Part shown: positions 1 through 13,900 of the stretch, one piece after another
Layout of the letters: each line of letters begins with the position of its first letter
Position numbering within the stretch: the first letter of the stretch is position 1
Assembly (NCBI GenBank): GCA_018873245.2
Contig: JAEMBT020000005.1
Coordinates: 10,862,001-10,926,000, forward strand
Direction: 5' to 3'
DNA: 64,000 bases
From: Archegozetes longisetosus
Taxonomy: Eukaryota; Arthropoda; Arachnida; Sarcoptiformes; Trhypochthoniidae
Notes under the pieces: generated by a model
The model's database searches: none
The model's input: the letters and a program-made list of their open reading frames with translations, nothing else
What the model was told of the DNA's origin: nothing
Program-made: the position numbers and the translations under genes

Positions 1-615
1 AGCTTCAAGTATTCAAAAATATTACGTTTTAAAGGTATATTATTTATTATAATTTGAAGCAAATATTAACTTATTTATTCATAAGATTTAATTAAGCTAC
101 AGAGCACTACATCAACAACTGTGTGTCTCGTTTGAAAGCACGCCTTTTATATCTTATTATTTCTAAGAAGGGGTGACATTAATGTCAAAAGTTCTTAGTT
201 CGTTCATTAGTCGACAATTAACTTTTCAATAGTTGAGTAGTGTCAGACTGACTGGCTCTTGAGTCAGGGTCAGATCAATACAAATTTAGTCCAAAAATGA
301 TTGTTTTAAAGTTTTCTAGATGTGCGCTGAAAATTCATTTTCGAAAAATAATGACTAAAAATCTACTTCACTATAAAACATTCTAACGATAAAATGAGTT
401 TTAGAAATCTGCAAAGCTAAGCAATGTCGACTAATCAAATAACAAATTATCTTTTAAAGTTCTTTGTGCCGATCTCTAAGAGTTTATATTTTAAATATTT
501 AAAAGTTTTAACTCTAGATAAAAATCAACCCAAACTTAATACTCTTAACCAGAAAAATAAATTAATATGAGAACTATAAATCTAGTGAATAAAAACTTAA
601 TTTTTATTTTTTAAG
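1..615. other. Upstream/intron of CARD caspase
   Basis: This stretch ends in a pyrimidine-rich acceptor that enters the caspase exon at 616 in phase 0. The missing first half of the CARD should lie upstream. I looked for a donor-terminated hydrophobic or helical ORF here and found only short ORFs without CARD character, for example one of 48 codons from the ATG at 424 that ends in a stop. The first exon is therefore probably left of the window. Confidence 0.5.
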
Positions 616-3600
616 GCGTTTGAAAACGAGGAAACAAAGAAAGTTTTCATATTACTAGAGCTGACTAAAGAGCGTAAATCTTGTGAAGCAATAGTAGAAT
701 TACTGAACGATTCTAATCAAAAAGAAGCTGCAAAAGAGCTGCAAAAATACAATACATCTCAAGGACAGATAGATATTTTGAATGCCAGCACAGATATTAA
801 GATTCCGATGGACACAAGAAAGATTCCAAGAGGAACATCATTAAATTACCCGATGTCTAAGAAACCAAGAGGAAAGTGTATCATCATAAATAATGAACCA
901 GACGTTTACAAAGAATCAGAAAGATTTGAGCACATATTCAGTGAGCTGTTCTTTGATGTTAGACTTTTGTATAATCAGAATGTGAAGAAAATCAAAAATA
1001 AATTAAAAATTATATCAAAGGATAAAAATCTAGCAAACGACGATGCGTTCATTGTTATGATTATAAGTCATGGTGAGGATGAAAAAGTATTAGGAATTGA
1101 AGCATGTCTGCATTTAAACAGCGAAGACAAGATGAAAATTTCAGATGTTGTCGATATTTTTTCAAAAGAAAATTGTCCTCAACTGGCAAGAAAACCTAAA
1201 GTTTTTATCTTCGATTGTTGTCGAGAAAGTAAATAAGTATATTTAGAAGTTATACTAACAAATTTCCAACTATTCAACCCATAATGAGATGCTCGAACGT
1301 AAAATGATAATTTTTATTTAATTATAGCTTAGGAACTACAATATCAGTAAATCTGTAAGTTTATTGCTAAATGAAGTAGTTATGCGAAATTGAAGTGAGA
1401 TTAATTATGTACAGATGTATCAGCTATTGTGTATACTTTTGTTTACACGTTTCATGAGGTTTCGGCAGGTTGTTGATAGCATTTTCTGAGCTCTGATTTG
1501 ATTATTTTATCAATTCTTCAGATGTTTGTGCTGTCTAACCTTTTTTATAAACTTAATTCTTCAGATTTGCCCAAATTTTTAATCAAACGCAATTGAAGGC
1601 AATTGAGGGGACTTGCATTTTTAGAAATATTTTAATTTTAAGAAATATTTCAATTTTAAGAGTTGAAACTCTTCTAGAGAAGCTTTGCATGAGATAATGC
1701 TAAGTCTGGCCGGAATTGATGCTTATTGATGAAACTATTTAATTTACTGACACACTGATTGATACAAATCTGAGCATTTCCTAAAGGTTTGAACATAGGA
1801 TGTGAAACGTCTCGACTGCATATGGCTAACCAAGCCATAATGTTTTGAGAATTTTGATTTAAATTTATACTTTACAAAATATTGGTGGCTTTAAGAGATT
1901 TTAAGCGAGTCTGGGTCGAAGTACCGACAAGTCAAAGTACCGACAATTCGTAGTACCTACAGGCCATAATTCTAAAGAATTTAACTGACTTATACAGAAC
2001 CGAACTGAACTCTGATATATCTAGCTGAAGCTCACAGAATCGAACTGAACTCTAATGTGTCTGGTTGAAACTGACAGAATCAAACTGAACTCTACATAAT
2101 TGAACTAAAATCTAATATATCTAGCTTGAACACACAGAATCTAACTAGGCTCTACAAAATTAAGCTATGATCTAATGAATTTAGCTAAGACACATAATCA
2201 ATTGAACTATAGTTCACTTCGATTCTGTGTGTTTTAGCTGGATAAACCAGAGTCCTGTTCGATTCTGCGAGTTTCAGCTAGATACACCAGAGTTCAGTTC
2301 GATTCTGTATAAGTCAGTTCAATCCTTTAGAATTATGACCAGTCGGTACTTTGACTGTCGGTACTTCGACCAGATCCCATTATAAGCATAACAAAATCAT
2401 GTTCATAGCCATATTATCTATCCACTGCAAAATAAATTCGTCATTCATTATGACCATGTTTTCATTTAAAGTCTAAGAAATCTCTTAACTTTTGTAGAAA
2501 TTTTTGTTGTCGACTACTTTAATTCTCATTTTTTTGGGGACTTAGTTCGTTACCTCCTCATGATACCTACTTCAGTGAGAATTTTTTAACTCTATTATTT
2601 TAATGCTTGCAACTGACCGAGTCATAACTGATTCCAACTTCACAAACACGCTCTTCAATAATCTCATATTTCTTTTTATCACTAACTTTGGGCTAAAACT
2701 ATCTCCGGAATTTCGAGTCAAACTTATACCTTTATCTACTCTATTGACCACTCTATATATGGTCGCTAGTGGTATTCCTTCTAATTTAAGATGATCATCA
2801 GTTCTTCATGTTTTTATTTCTTTCATAAAATGCACCAATGTTTTATTGCATACATAGCTCTTTACTCGCCAACATTTTTTATATTAATGATTAAATAATT
2901 TTCTAATTGATAGGGGATAATCCGATAAATTGACTTTAAGATGATGTATCACACTATTTAATGCATCGAACATACAGTTCTTTGTATGTTTATTTTTTAA
3001 ATTATTAGTTTATGTTCGAACATCTTATTTAACAAGTATAAAGTAATTCGGATAAACTATTATGAGTTTATATTAGCTTTACTTACAAACAGTAGATCAA
3101 CTTTCCTGCACAGGCAAGGTGATCAGATGATCCGGAATCTATCACTTCTCAAAAATAGAGTGCTTGATCTCCTACTAGATTTTCGAACGATTAGGGAGTA
3201 AATCCTGGGAGGAACACTGTAACCTGATCATTTTGTCCAAGAGTGACTTTTAGTTAATTTTGACTCATATACTTAAAATCAAGTTGATCCTTAATTGAAA
3301 GCTACTTAACTGAATAGAAATGTTTAACTTTAGTACCACAATTACGGGCATATAATAATTTAGTTGTAAATACTACATTTACAAAATAATTTTCTTAACC
3401 CTTCGAAGGAATTGTGTTTAGAATCACTTAAAGGGAAAGATGGGGTCAAAAAAATCGTGGGAACTTTCCTGGACGAATCTGGGCTTATTATGCGTAGAAC
3501 TCAAGGACTAAACAAAAATACCCCACTATTCCATTCACATATCGTATTGTATCCAAGTCATAACATTTGACATCACAGTTAAACCCTTTCTTATTGGATT

Positions 3601-5352
3601 CATCCAAATTGCATTGAAATATATTACGAAAAAAAAAGTTACGTGAATAGAAAGGTGGGGTACGACACCAGACTTTGCTTTACTTATTTATTTTTATAAT
3701 TTTAATTATAAGTAATATTAAAATGACAATTATGTAGTTTTGTTAAGAAATAGTTTGTGATAGAATACAGAATTTTTTAGATTTTTTGCATTTATGGTTT
3801 GTTTTTAACAGAATTTCAAAGTATTGTTAGGACAAAAAAGACCCCACAGTTCCTTCGAAGGGTTAAGGCCATAAACTCAACACTATAAATGAAAAATTTT
3901 CTAAATGAGATCGAATAGCATTAATCATTACATGTATTATGGTGCATTTAGTAAGATATTAACAAAAAGTTTCAAGAATAGTAGAATCTGTTTTCACATC
4001 CCAAGCTTTATTTAGATTTTCGGAATTCAGTCCAAACAAGAAGCTATAATTTGAGATTTTAGGTGACAAATTTGTTGTACTCAATGCTTAAAAATGGATA
4101 TGTTATCTCTTCTTTTAGAAGCTGAAAATCCTTCGGAACAGTTATTGGACTTGGTCAAAGAAATCCAAGAAAGAAAGCAAGCATCAAAAGAAACAACTGA
4201 TTATCAAGCTGAAATGGAGAGTGATGTTAATAAAATGAAATCCGCTTTTCCTGATACGAAATGGGTTAACGAACACACCAATAACTTTATTATTTATTCA
4301 TGCTCTGAAGGTTTGGTTTTTCCATCATTACTAAATTAAATCAAACATTTTGAGTCAGCCGATCAATAGAGTCCGCTTCAATTTTCAGGTTATTGGTCTT
4401 GGATGATTGGTGGCATGACAGCTTTTGGTCAATCATTAAGTCACGCAATCGCCCGATACGCATGTGATGAGAGTCTACAGTCAGTGATGTGTCGAGTTAG
4501 TATATATTTTCAGTTGCTATTTCAGAGAGTAGGTCGATTTAAAGTGACGATCAAATCGTTTTATCAATTTATATTTCTTTATTTATGTTGAATTTATTTA
4601 TGACGAACAAACCCCTATTTCGATCTGCTTCAGTCCGAAACAACAGAATACCTTACTTGCCTAAAATTGTCAAATTTTAGATATGAAATTGATTTTTACT
4701 TTCAAACATATTTTCAAAGATAGCGTATTAAAGCGTAAAATATTTGACCAAAAGGACAGTCTTAACAGAATTTAATAAATTACAACTCGAGAAAAGTATA
4801 ATTTGATATTTTTAAAATTTTACTTTAATTTTATCTGTGTACTCAAGTCCAGTTCGGGTTGGATTTCACGACTCAAACCCACTCAACGTTTCAGATATAC
4901 TATCATTTTAGTAAAAATGTGTAAATTAGGGAAATTCAGTGTATATAACATGTTCTTAGATAAACTCATTCATTTTAGGAAGTTTTATAATTAATAAACT
5001 CTATCCGTACAACCTCAATCTTTCATAGATTATTCATGCATTCTCAAGGTAGGATACGAACGCATGAACTTTGTCTATTCTTAACAACAATTGAAATAAC
5101 ATTCTCCAACTAAATTATTTTCCAATATAAAATAATTGAAGTTATTTTCCAACTAAAATTATCTGAATTTTGAAATAGACATGTTCTTTGATGGAGGAAT
5201 TCAAGAAATTTAAGTTTGCTTCAGGAACTTCTGCTTATTCTGCACCGGAATTAAGAAAACAGTGTGCTGGAAGAGAACTATTTTTCAATGTTGGAATATA
5301 TGATCGAAAGAAAAGAAATAGACTTGAAGGAAGACGTCCGAAGAATGAGTGA
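616..5352 (+). CDS. CARD-type caspase homologue lacking S1-pocket arginines
   Basis: Partial gene model with four exons: 616-1228, 4119-4310, 4389-4495 and 5179-5352, all phase-compatible and with GT-AG borders, giving 361 residues without the 5' part. The first ~55 residues look like the last CARD helices (VFILLELTKERK, then EAIVELLNDSNQ). The p20 part has the catalytic His in IISHGEDE and the catalytic Cys in IFDCCRE, aligned to FIQACQG of caspase-8. The p10 part shows NNFIIYSCSEG, then YWSWMIGGM, then ELRKQCAGRELFFNV near the end. Several key residues differ. The p20 loop carrying the Arg of RxGTxxD is deleted (INNEPDVYKESERFEH). The SWRN Arg of p10 is Met, and QACxG is DCCRE. Cys and His remain, but an Asp-binding pocket is not evident. 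It could be a regulatory pseudo-caspase or a caspase of altered specificity. The exon joins are inferred from homology. Confidence 0.8.
1914..2371. repeat. Foldback element with internal ~60-bp repeats
   Basis: Lies in the first mapped caspase intron. Both ends carry GTCGAAGTACCGAC-type sequence in inverted orientation. The arms continue inward for about 200 bp with high similarity, including the segment around ATAATTCTAAAG and repeated CAGAATCGAACTGAACTCT units of roughly 60 bp. The whole could fold into a long imperfect hairpin. No ORF is present. Confidence 0.75.
3399..3862. mobile_element. piggyBac-like MITE (TTAA target)
   Basis: A 464-bp non-coding element flanked on both sides by TTAA (3395-3398 and 3863-3866). 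Its inverted ends read CCCTTCGAAGGAA and TTCCTTCGAAGGG. TTAA duplication and CCC termini are typical of piggyBac derivatives. It lies in the caspase intron. Subterminal GGGGT-containing stretches at about 3440 and 3840 are also in inverted orientation. Confidence 0.75.
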
Positions 5353-8300
5353 AAAAAATTAAAATAGAGCTCAAGAAAAGGAATTTAACAACAAGTAGTA
5401 CTATATTTGAAATATTAATTTCATTTAAAACAAACTATTATTGATTTTAAAATTAAATTTTAAATTATTATAAAAAGATTATGAAAAAAATCAAAGTAAA
5501 AAATATCTTATATGGAGAATACAGAATTGAATTCTAATTTGCTGACAACTATCCAAACATCATTATAAAAATGACATTGTAAATGAATTTTACTTTAATC
5601 ATTGCGCTAGATATTTTTATGCGAGAAATGATTGCTAAAAGTATTTGTAATGTACTTTAGTATATATTTTTAAACAATTTGAAAAACTACTCAAATATTA
5701 TATTTCAATTTAAAAAATACTAATATTGATCATTTAATGAATCCTTATATTTAAATGACGTCAAAAGTTTTTTTGTTTCAAAAATTGAATTAATTTTATG
5801 GTATAACGATTTGGAAAAAGATGTCCATAAAATATTTATTACTTTTGAAGCTTTCATAAATTATTGTTTACCCAATAAAATCTAAGCTAAGCATTAGAAT
5901 AAGTATTAAAATCACAACTTTCACTTAGGCTGAGTTGCCACTTAAGTCATTTGAGTCGAGATTTTGCACATTCATCAAAAATTACTTCAAAATTAATACC
6001 GAGTCATTCAATGCATTTTGCAATATCTTATTTGTTTGATACGTGATCTCATATAAGCTATGTAAAGTTCTTATTACAGAGACTTCTTTGTCTGCCAAGA
6101 AGAGTCAGCTCCTAAAGACCAAATGCTATACATAACAAATGGATCCTAAGATCTCAATCATTAGTCATTTGTAAATTCCTATTTCAATACTATGTCAATA
6201 TTCCTACATTTTTATCAAATAAAAAATTTAAAATGTTAAAATTTCATTATCTGAAAGTTCATCCCTAACATGCAGGTAGATCTAGCCCTAGCAACGTAAT
6301 AGAGTAAATAAGACAAATTTAATAAAATGATCATTTAACTTAATGGAATTGTGAATAATTAAAACCAAAACCTTGTGAATGATTTCGTTTAAATTACTCG
6401 AAATTTGATGTCGATATATTTATTATTCATTTTCAAGTCATAATAAATTGAAGTTCGCTCGATGCTCCAAACTTAATTGTGAAAATGTCTTATTTTACAA
6501 TATATTATTCCAAAGCCAAAATTTAATTGAACTTTAATCGAGAAATAACTTATAATACAGGAAACATCAGGAAGATAAACATTTAATGAAATAGAATTGT
6601 ACAAACACCACTTTGAGTTTCAGTTTGAAGTAAATTCACATTTAATTTGCTACGGAAAATTTTTTAATAGCTTAAATTCCAACAGCATATATTAAAATTT
6701 ACAAGTTTGATAGTCCAAAAAAATCTATCATCTTTGAATATTATTAATAATTAATACATTAACTTTTAAAATAAATATTGAAAAGATTGAGAATAACTTA
6801 AAAATTCAATTTAATTTATTAAGTTAATTATTTATCAACATGGATCAAATTAAATAAACAAAGCGTGAACGCGTGGTCTAAAGTCAGAAGAGATTTTTGT
6901 ATCTTAGGGCGACTACTTTGAACCTTCGTAATTATTGAAAAAAGTATTGAATTTGTTTCCAATACAAAATTAGAATATTTGCGCATGTATTGAAAAAAAA
7001 CTACTTTACAGGAATAATCAACGCATTGTGCAATAGTCTTCCTAAGATACAAAAATCTCTTCTGAAAGGCTTTCATATCTAGCATATAATTTGCTTTTTC
7101 CTGATCTATAAAATCGTCAGTTATTTATACCGACAGCATATCTTTAACTAAACAACCACAATATTGACCTTAAAATAAATCTATATTCATTTGTTATAAA
7201 GCTTAATATAAAGTAGCAGTTATGGGATATATCTACAACAAAAATTATATTTTGCATAATGCAAAATCTGTCGTGTCTGAGAGTCTATAGTGACAACTTT
7301 CCTAATGTTTTAATTTATTTATACTGAACAAATAATTAGGTGATAAAGATTACTTAATCTCTAAATAACTAGATCTTTTGATTCTTATTTTAACATTAAA
7401 TTAACGAGTTTTGTGTAAGTGAAATTTCGAAACAGTTGGTAACTAATTTTTCATTAAGTCTTAATGAAATATTGATAACCTATTATTTTATGCGCTTAAT
7501 GGCCACATTGAGATAATTTTTGGGAAAATCTAAGTAAAATTGAAGTTTATCTGAATATAATTATATTATTTATTTCTCTTATTTGTTTTTTCAAGTTTAC
7601 TGTCATTTTCAAGACTCATGAATTGTGACATGGGTTAAGGTTTTGCTTAGTAAATTGACAATATAATTCAATATTTATTTGAATAGTCTAGAAGTGAGAG
7701 CTTTTAAACTTGGATTGTTTGCAATTATCTTTTATCTATGAGTGAAATTGATTTTTTTCAGAAACGTTTACTCGTAATATTTTACTTGATAGCAGTTGTC
7801 AAGCATCATTGATTGTTCTTTCAAGTGAATTACTAAATACAATTTAATCTTTGTATGTCATTGAAAATCTCGGTTATTTAATTATGTTTGAACAGATAAC
7901 ACATGAACAATTTTATTGTACTATTTCGTAATCTTGCAATAAATGATTGCTCTCGTTTCATCATTATGTATATATTGCAGAAATAGATTCAATTGCTTGG
8001 GATTCAGAAAAGATAATTCAATAAAGATGCTTCAATAAACAAGTTTAAAATAACCTCAACTTTTCAGTTAAGTAAAACATTTAGATTTAAACCTGAAATA
8101 AAGTCTATGCATTCACGTAATATTTCTTAAATCAAACAATTAATTTATGCACAATTTAAAAATGTGAAGAGTTGAATCTTATAAACGATTTGAATTATGA
8201 CTGATTAATCTGATTTAAATTATTTGTTGCATTTAATATTATAAAATTTTAATAAGTCAGTAATTCTATTTTCTAGTTGTTCATAATTGCAAACTAGTTT

Positions 8301-8896
8301 TCTATAGTTTTGAAACTTTTATTCTTCTGACAAGTTGGTAGCCAAAAATATTTAATCAAAAATAAGCACTGGCGTCATGACAAAAAGTCATTCATACTTT
8401 CAATTGTCCAGAAGGAGGAATGCTTCTTAAAGTGTTCTTGTGAAGCGTACAGATCTTAGATAAATGATTATTTTATTCAATCATAATTGCATAAGCCTTA
8501 GAAAATATTTCTATTGTTGCATCAAAACATCGAGTTTTTACAACTCTAAAAGTTTTGACTTTTGCAAAAAAAAGTTAAGCATATAATTGACATTCTCTAA
8601 CGGAACAAATAATCTCTTGATAGTAATCTATAATTGGACTAAAACACGAAATCACATATTAAACTGCTGCTGTAAGTCACTCATCCGGTTCTCTAAAATA
8701 AAAGCATTTTTCAATTCTCGATTATAATAAGTAATAACAGATTTATGTTTATTATACATACTTATGATTACTGTATTTTAAATAATTATTCTTCAACTAA
8801 ATGGTATATGATTATGAGTTAGAAAAATAATTGCTGTCACAATCTTTAATTTTTTGAAAAGTACAGAAAAGCTTCAAAACTAGGACCATTTATGGG
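5353..8896. other. Gene-free AT-rich stretch
   Basis: 3' flank of the caspase gene and the intergenic region before the glycine-rich gene. All ORFs are short, with no recognisable domain, hydrophobic leader or splice-linked partner. I see no long inverted or tandem repeats in it. Confidence 0.6.
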
Positions 8897-8903
8897 TATA
8901 TAA
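8897..8903 (+). promoter_or_regulatory. TATA box of glycine-rich gene
   Basis: TATATAA preceded by GGG, 97 bp upstream of the ATG at 9000. This spacing fits a short 5' UTR for a highly expressed secreted-protein gene. Confidence 0.6.
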
Positions 8904-8999
8904 ACACTTTCGTTTTCGAATAAATCATACATTTGTGTTCAGAAATCGATTGATAAGAAGTTTCTGAGAAGTTCGAGCATTCAGTTTTTACAGTCAGCA

Positions 9000-9612
9000 A
9001 TGAATAAAATTATAACTCTTTGTTTGAGTATTCAACTTTTTGTAGCTCTTCTACATCTAGAAATTGCTGAGTCGGGTTTCAGTGGTGGAAATGGCGGAGG
9101 AGGTGGTTATTGGAGTGGCGGTGGTGGTGGAAAACAAGGAGGTGGAGGTAAATTTATTCTATAATTTGATATAAATTGAAAATAAATTATTTTCGCGATA
9201 ATGCTGGTGTATAGGAGGTGGCAAATTGGGAGGTGGAGGAAGCTTTAGTTATGGGTCTCAAATAGATCATAGTAGCGGGGGTGGTAAAAAAGGTGGTGGC
9301 GGAGGACATGGAGGAGGTGGATTCGGTGGATTCAGTGGTTGGCAGCAAAGCGGGGGTGGTAAAAAAGGTGGTGGCGGAGGACATGGAGGAGATGGATTCA
9401 GTGGTTGGCAGCAAAGCGGGGGAGGATACGGAGGAGGATCCAGTGGTTGGAAACAAGGCGGAGGCGGAGGCGGAGGTGGAGGTTATGGAGGTGGAAAACA
9501 AGGTGGTGGCGGAGGAGGATATGGAGGAGGACATGGAGGAGGTGGATCCAGTGGTTGGGAACAAAGTGGAGGCGGAGGCTATGGAGGAGGCAAAGGTGGA
9601 TATGGACGTTAA
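9000..9612 (+). CDS. Glycine-rich secreted protein
   Basis: Two exons, 9000-9147 and 9215-9612, joined in phase 1 over a 67-bp intron (donor GTAAAT, acceptor TATAG), giving 181 residues. The ATG at 9000 starts a clear signal peptide, a hydrophobic stretch with LCLSIQLFVALLHL, probably cleaved near the AESG that follows. The mature part is almost entirely glycine with Tyr, Lys, Gln, Ser and Trp, built of repeats such as SGWQQSGGG and GGGYGGG. Such proteins are structural in arthropod cuticle, silk-like secretions or antimicrobial peptides, and the sequence does not decide between these. A TATA box lies 97 bp upstream and AATAAA occurs at 9886. Long ORFs in the other frames here are by-products of the GGN repeats. 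Confidence 0.85.
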
Positions 9613-10101
9613 TGCAGTTTTTTTAATTATCTATAAGTCTGATTACTTATAAGATTATACCATTTAACTAATAGTTACACGTAAATTTCACTGTCAATAT
9701 GACTTATTTATGAATTGTTCAGCTGAACATTTTTTTGAGTTCATTTAGACTTTAAATATGATGAAGAAAATCTATAAAATCTATTATTTTCTTTTATCAA
9801 ACTATTGTTCAAAATATTTAATAATTTCATACAAATTTTATATATCTAATTCATTTTTTGGAAGTTCCAAATGATTAAAGTTTTAAATAAAGCAAAATTT
9901 TCTTTTTTTCGAGCCTAGAATTACTTTTTACTTTTATGATTAGAGCATTTTTGTTCTTCATTAAAGTCATCTGAATAATATTATCGATTATGATGTAGTA
10001 TTTCATTATAAGTGATACCACTCCAAGTTATGCGTTTAATTAATGTTTGATAGAACTCAAATGATAAAGCTCTTTATTATTATAACACAAAGTAATATAC
10101 G

Positions 10102-10945
10102 TAGGGTGACCAAGTCAAAAACTGTTAAATGCGGGACAAAAAATTTTGGCCCCCTATAAATTTTTTTTAAAAAGTTTTAATCTGATTCAAGTTACAAATC
10201 ATAGTTTGAAATAACAATTATTTGAAATATAAACTAAAGATTTGATTGATAACTGCACTTTATAAGAGTCACACACGATGTGAATGAAAACAAGGTATCA
10301 AATAAATGGATTAAAACACTCTTTATGTAGAGACTTCCACATATTTTAAGATAAGAAACGTGTTGGCAACAACATTGCATTATTTGCATTAAATAAAAAC
10401 ATACAGTGAAAATTTGTTTAGATAAATCTTAAAATGTATGATATTTTCCGTCCCGCAAAAGGTGCATACTGTATGCGGGACACAATTCTTAAATGTGGGA
10501 CAATCCCGCACAATGCGGGACACTTGGTCACCCTACAAATGCGGGACAAAAAAATTTTGGTCCCATTATAAACATCTTTTTAAAGAGTTTTAACCTGATT
10601 GAAGTTACAAATGACAGTTTGAAACAACAATTATTTGAAATATAAACTAAAGACTTGATTGATAACTGCACTTTATAAGAGTCACACACGATGTGGATGA
10701 AAACAAGGTATCAGATAAACGGATTAAAACTCTTTTTATCTAAAGACTTCTACATATTTTAAGATAGGAAACGTGTTAACAATTAAACTGCATTATTTAA
10801 ATTAAATAAAAACATACAGTGAAAACCTGTTAAGATGAATCTTAAAACGTATATTTTCAGTCCCGCAAAGGGCGCATACGGTATGCGGGACACAACTCTT
10901 AAATATGGTACAATCCCGCACAATGCGGTACACTTGGTCACCCTA
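10102..10945. mobile_element. hAT-type MITE, tandemly doubled, 8-bp TSD
   Basis: Terminal inverted repeats TAGGGTGACCAAGT and ACTTGGTCACCCTA. The element is flanked by a perfect 8-bp direct repeat AATATACG at 10094-10101 and 10946-10953, as for hAT superfamily insertions. Internally two copies of a ~415-bp unit lie head to tail (about 10.12-10.53 and 10.53-10.94 kb), each with several GCGGGACA and TCCCGCA motifs. No transposase is encoded. Confidence 0.85.
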
Positions 10946-13900
10946 AATATACGATTAACAATATTTCTCCACTAAAAGCAGTTTAACTAAGCGTAACACT
11001 AGACATATCGTAATATGATCGGTATATGAATCAAAGCCTAATATCGGATATGATTTAAGAATCGATATCTACTCTCTTTGAAAGCTGAACCGCTACTAAA
11101 ACTTGTATAAGAAAGTGTTTAACTCTAAACTTCTCTGATGCGAGTAAACTTATTAATAAGCTAACCATATAAGCAATTGTAGTGTTAATCACTAACTGAC
11201 CCATGTATTCACCATCAGATTAGTACAATATTATTGACTATTCATATGAAATCTTAAATTTACTATTGGATTTATACTTACTAAAATTAATATTTATGTA
11301 CACTTATTGAATTAAGAAAAAGTTATCATAGCTTTTCGCTGTTAATACAAGCTCTATGAAAGGCTACATACGACGTCTCAAGAATAAATCCCATGATTGT
11401 ACAAACGTTAACATATGAAACCGTTATAAAATATTTTACAAGCTCATAAATTTTCTAAGATTCGAATCAGTTCGTATGAATATAGTTTGAAATAGCAACT
11501 TTAAAATGATAAACATATTATGTGAATGAATTCTATGAAGAAAGAGTAAAGGTCATTCAATAGCAATAACGAATTGGAACGTGCTTTAAGTTGGGCTGCA
11601 AATCATTGTGTTCAACTCAGTACAGGACACAATTGTAATTTAACTAAACTCAAGTAAATTCTAGTGTACTGTGAATTTATACTGCTGCGAAGTACTATAA
11701 ATACATCTGAATCTTTAATAAAATCTTTCTTAAAAGTGGAAAACTGTATCATTATGTATGCGACTTTAGAGCTTGTTCTAACATCAATTGTATGAACGAA
11801 ATTAACGTAATTAGCAAATAATAGTCGATAAAATATACAACAATATATAAAGTTTATGAAAAACCAGATTTGTTACTAATATTAGTTTTATTATGAAGCT
11901 CAAATTAAAAATATTCCACATTATGCAACTGTGAATTATTTAGATTAGATAGATAAAGAATATTTTAATTCATTGCTTGGGCTTAATTTAAAGAGAAACA
12001 TGTAAAAAGACACTTCATATGTTGATTGGAGAAGCTTTTGGTTCGAATAAACTGTCAGGTCATGATCAGAGCACTAGCTTTAGAGAAATACAGATTTTCA
12101 TCTATTTCTCTGAACATTCGGAAACTTTGAGATGATTTCCGGTCATCAGATAACTGGAAAAATGAGCTAACACTCGCTTTCCAAAGATACTGAATTCTGT
12201 CACTTTTGTCAAAATCTCTGAATTTCCCAAAACTTCGGTTTTTCGGATCTGTATTTATTTGAAAACAATTAAATTTCGCATAAAAATGCAATCTTTTCAT
12301 ATCCATAGCAAATCTTTTAATTGTAGCATGAAATTTTCTCATTCACCATTATAAGTCCTAAAAAGATTATATTCATAGTTGAAAATTTTTATCATTGAAT
12401 TTAAAATATTCTCAAGATTTAAAGTGAAGCAGATTTCTTATAAAAGAAATGCTTTAACTAGTTTTAGAGACAACTATCTTTTCTCCAGATGCACCTTAAA
12501 TAATATTTTAGAACGTATTTTCAATGATAACTTCTTAAATCACAGTTTGATCTTTCACTTAAAACATTAATTTTGCAAATATACAAATTAATTTGACATT
12601 AAGCACTAGAATGATATGATAGAAGACAAAAACAGTCCTCATGTAAAAGTATTTTAGCAGAGTTTTATCGATAAACTGGCTTTCATTTGAGAGAGTGGTT
12701 CAAAAATGAGAACTTTTACAAAATTTCTATTGTTACAGCTTTAGTGTTAGAAATAAGGTTATAAATTGTAACTTACAAGTTTATAGGAATCACAGCTTTT
12801 AGTTAGTTATCAATTTCCTATTCTAATGGTTTTCAACGGGAAATAATAAGTTCTTACAAAATGTACAGTACACCTAAACATTTGATTGTGACTTAATTCT
12901 ATTAAACGTTACTCTAGTTATCGTAACTTTATATCTTAATCATATTTCTAAAGTGAATAATGAGTTCGAGCACTTTATTTCTAAAATAACAGAAGTACTT
13001 AAGTCTACGATTTAAGAAATTCTAATAGAGGTAAGTAATCAGTTAAAATTTTATTGATTTGGTCATCTCAATTGACTTTTAAAATTAGAAAGGGTTCAGA
13101 TTAAATACTTAAAATTGTTTTCCACGAGCATGCTCAATGTTTTTATCTGTATCTAATATTATAGCTTTATATATTGGTATTGTCACAATTATTTTTGTGA
13201 CTCGGGATCTCGTTAAGAATGAAAAACTCGATCTAATTTTTCGTGTAGAGTTCTTCATTTTTTTGTAATTTTACTAGAGTAAAGATTTGAAATCAGGGGC
13301 CTCGATGTAAGATTTCAAATCTTTACCTAATTCTCCATCTAAGAGTCTGGCTGGACTCGATAGAGAATATCATGTGTACCTATCATGCATTAAAGAAAGT
13401 TCACAACTTTGTAATATTACTTACCTAAGGCGGAAATAAAGTTGATAGAAATGAGGAAAACGTTTATCTATTTTTCAAGAATTTTATTATGCACAACGTG
13501 AAGTTACAAAGCATAACTAAGATATTACTGAAGCCCCTTATAGTGACTTTCTCTCCCTTTATATACTTTTCTTTGGTTGCCCACGTTTCTCTAAATTTAA
13601 AACTAAAGATACATTTTTTGATTGTTTATTTATACAAAAGTTAAATCATACTATATTGGGTCATTTTAAAGAGAAAGTCATTACAGAAGGTGTTATAAAT
13701 CATTGGACTTTTTAAGAGCTAATTACAAAAAAGTGTTAGTGCAAAGCCTCTTCAAACCAATAACTAAGATATTTTGGTATTCTATATTTATTAAACATAT
13801 ATATTTCACAGTATATAATTTGCAGCTATTATATATATCATTTAACTGCAGCTTATATGACGCTTCTAAATCTTAAGAATTTGTGTCATTAAAATCAGTT

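Noticed and set aside
100-200. First half of the CARD in the window's first bases
   Set aside because: A short open frame at about 93-173 has no CARD pattern and no donor in the right phase.
9187-9652. Long Ser/Thr-rich, Arg/Trp-rich and Val/Glu-rich ORFs over the glycine-rich gene
   Set aside because: Alternative-frame shadows of the GGN repeat. The spliced frame with a signal peptide explains the region.
12055-12342. 95-codon minus ORF
   Set aside because: No signal, domain or splice partner, and the composition is that of translated AT-rich intergenic DNA.
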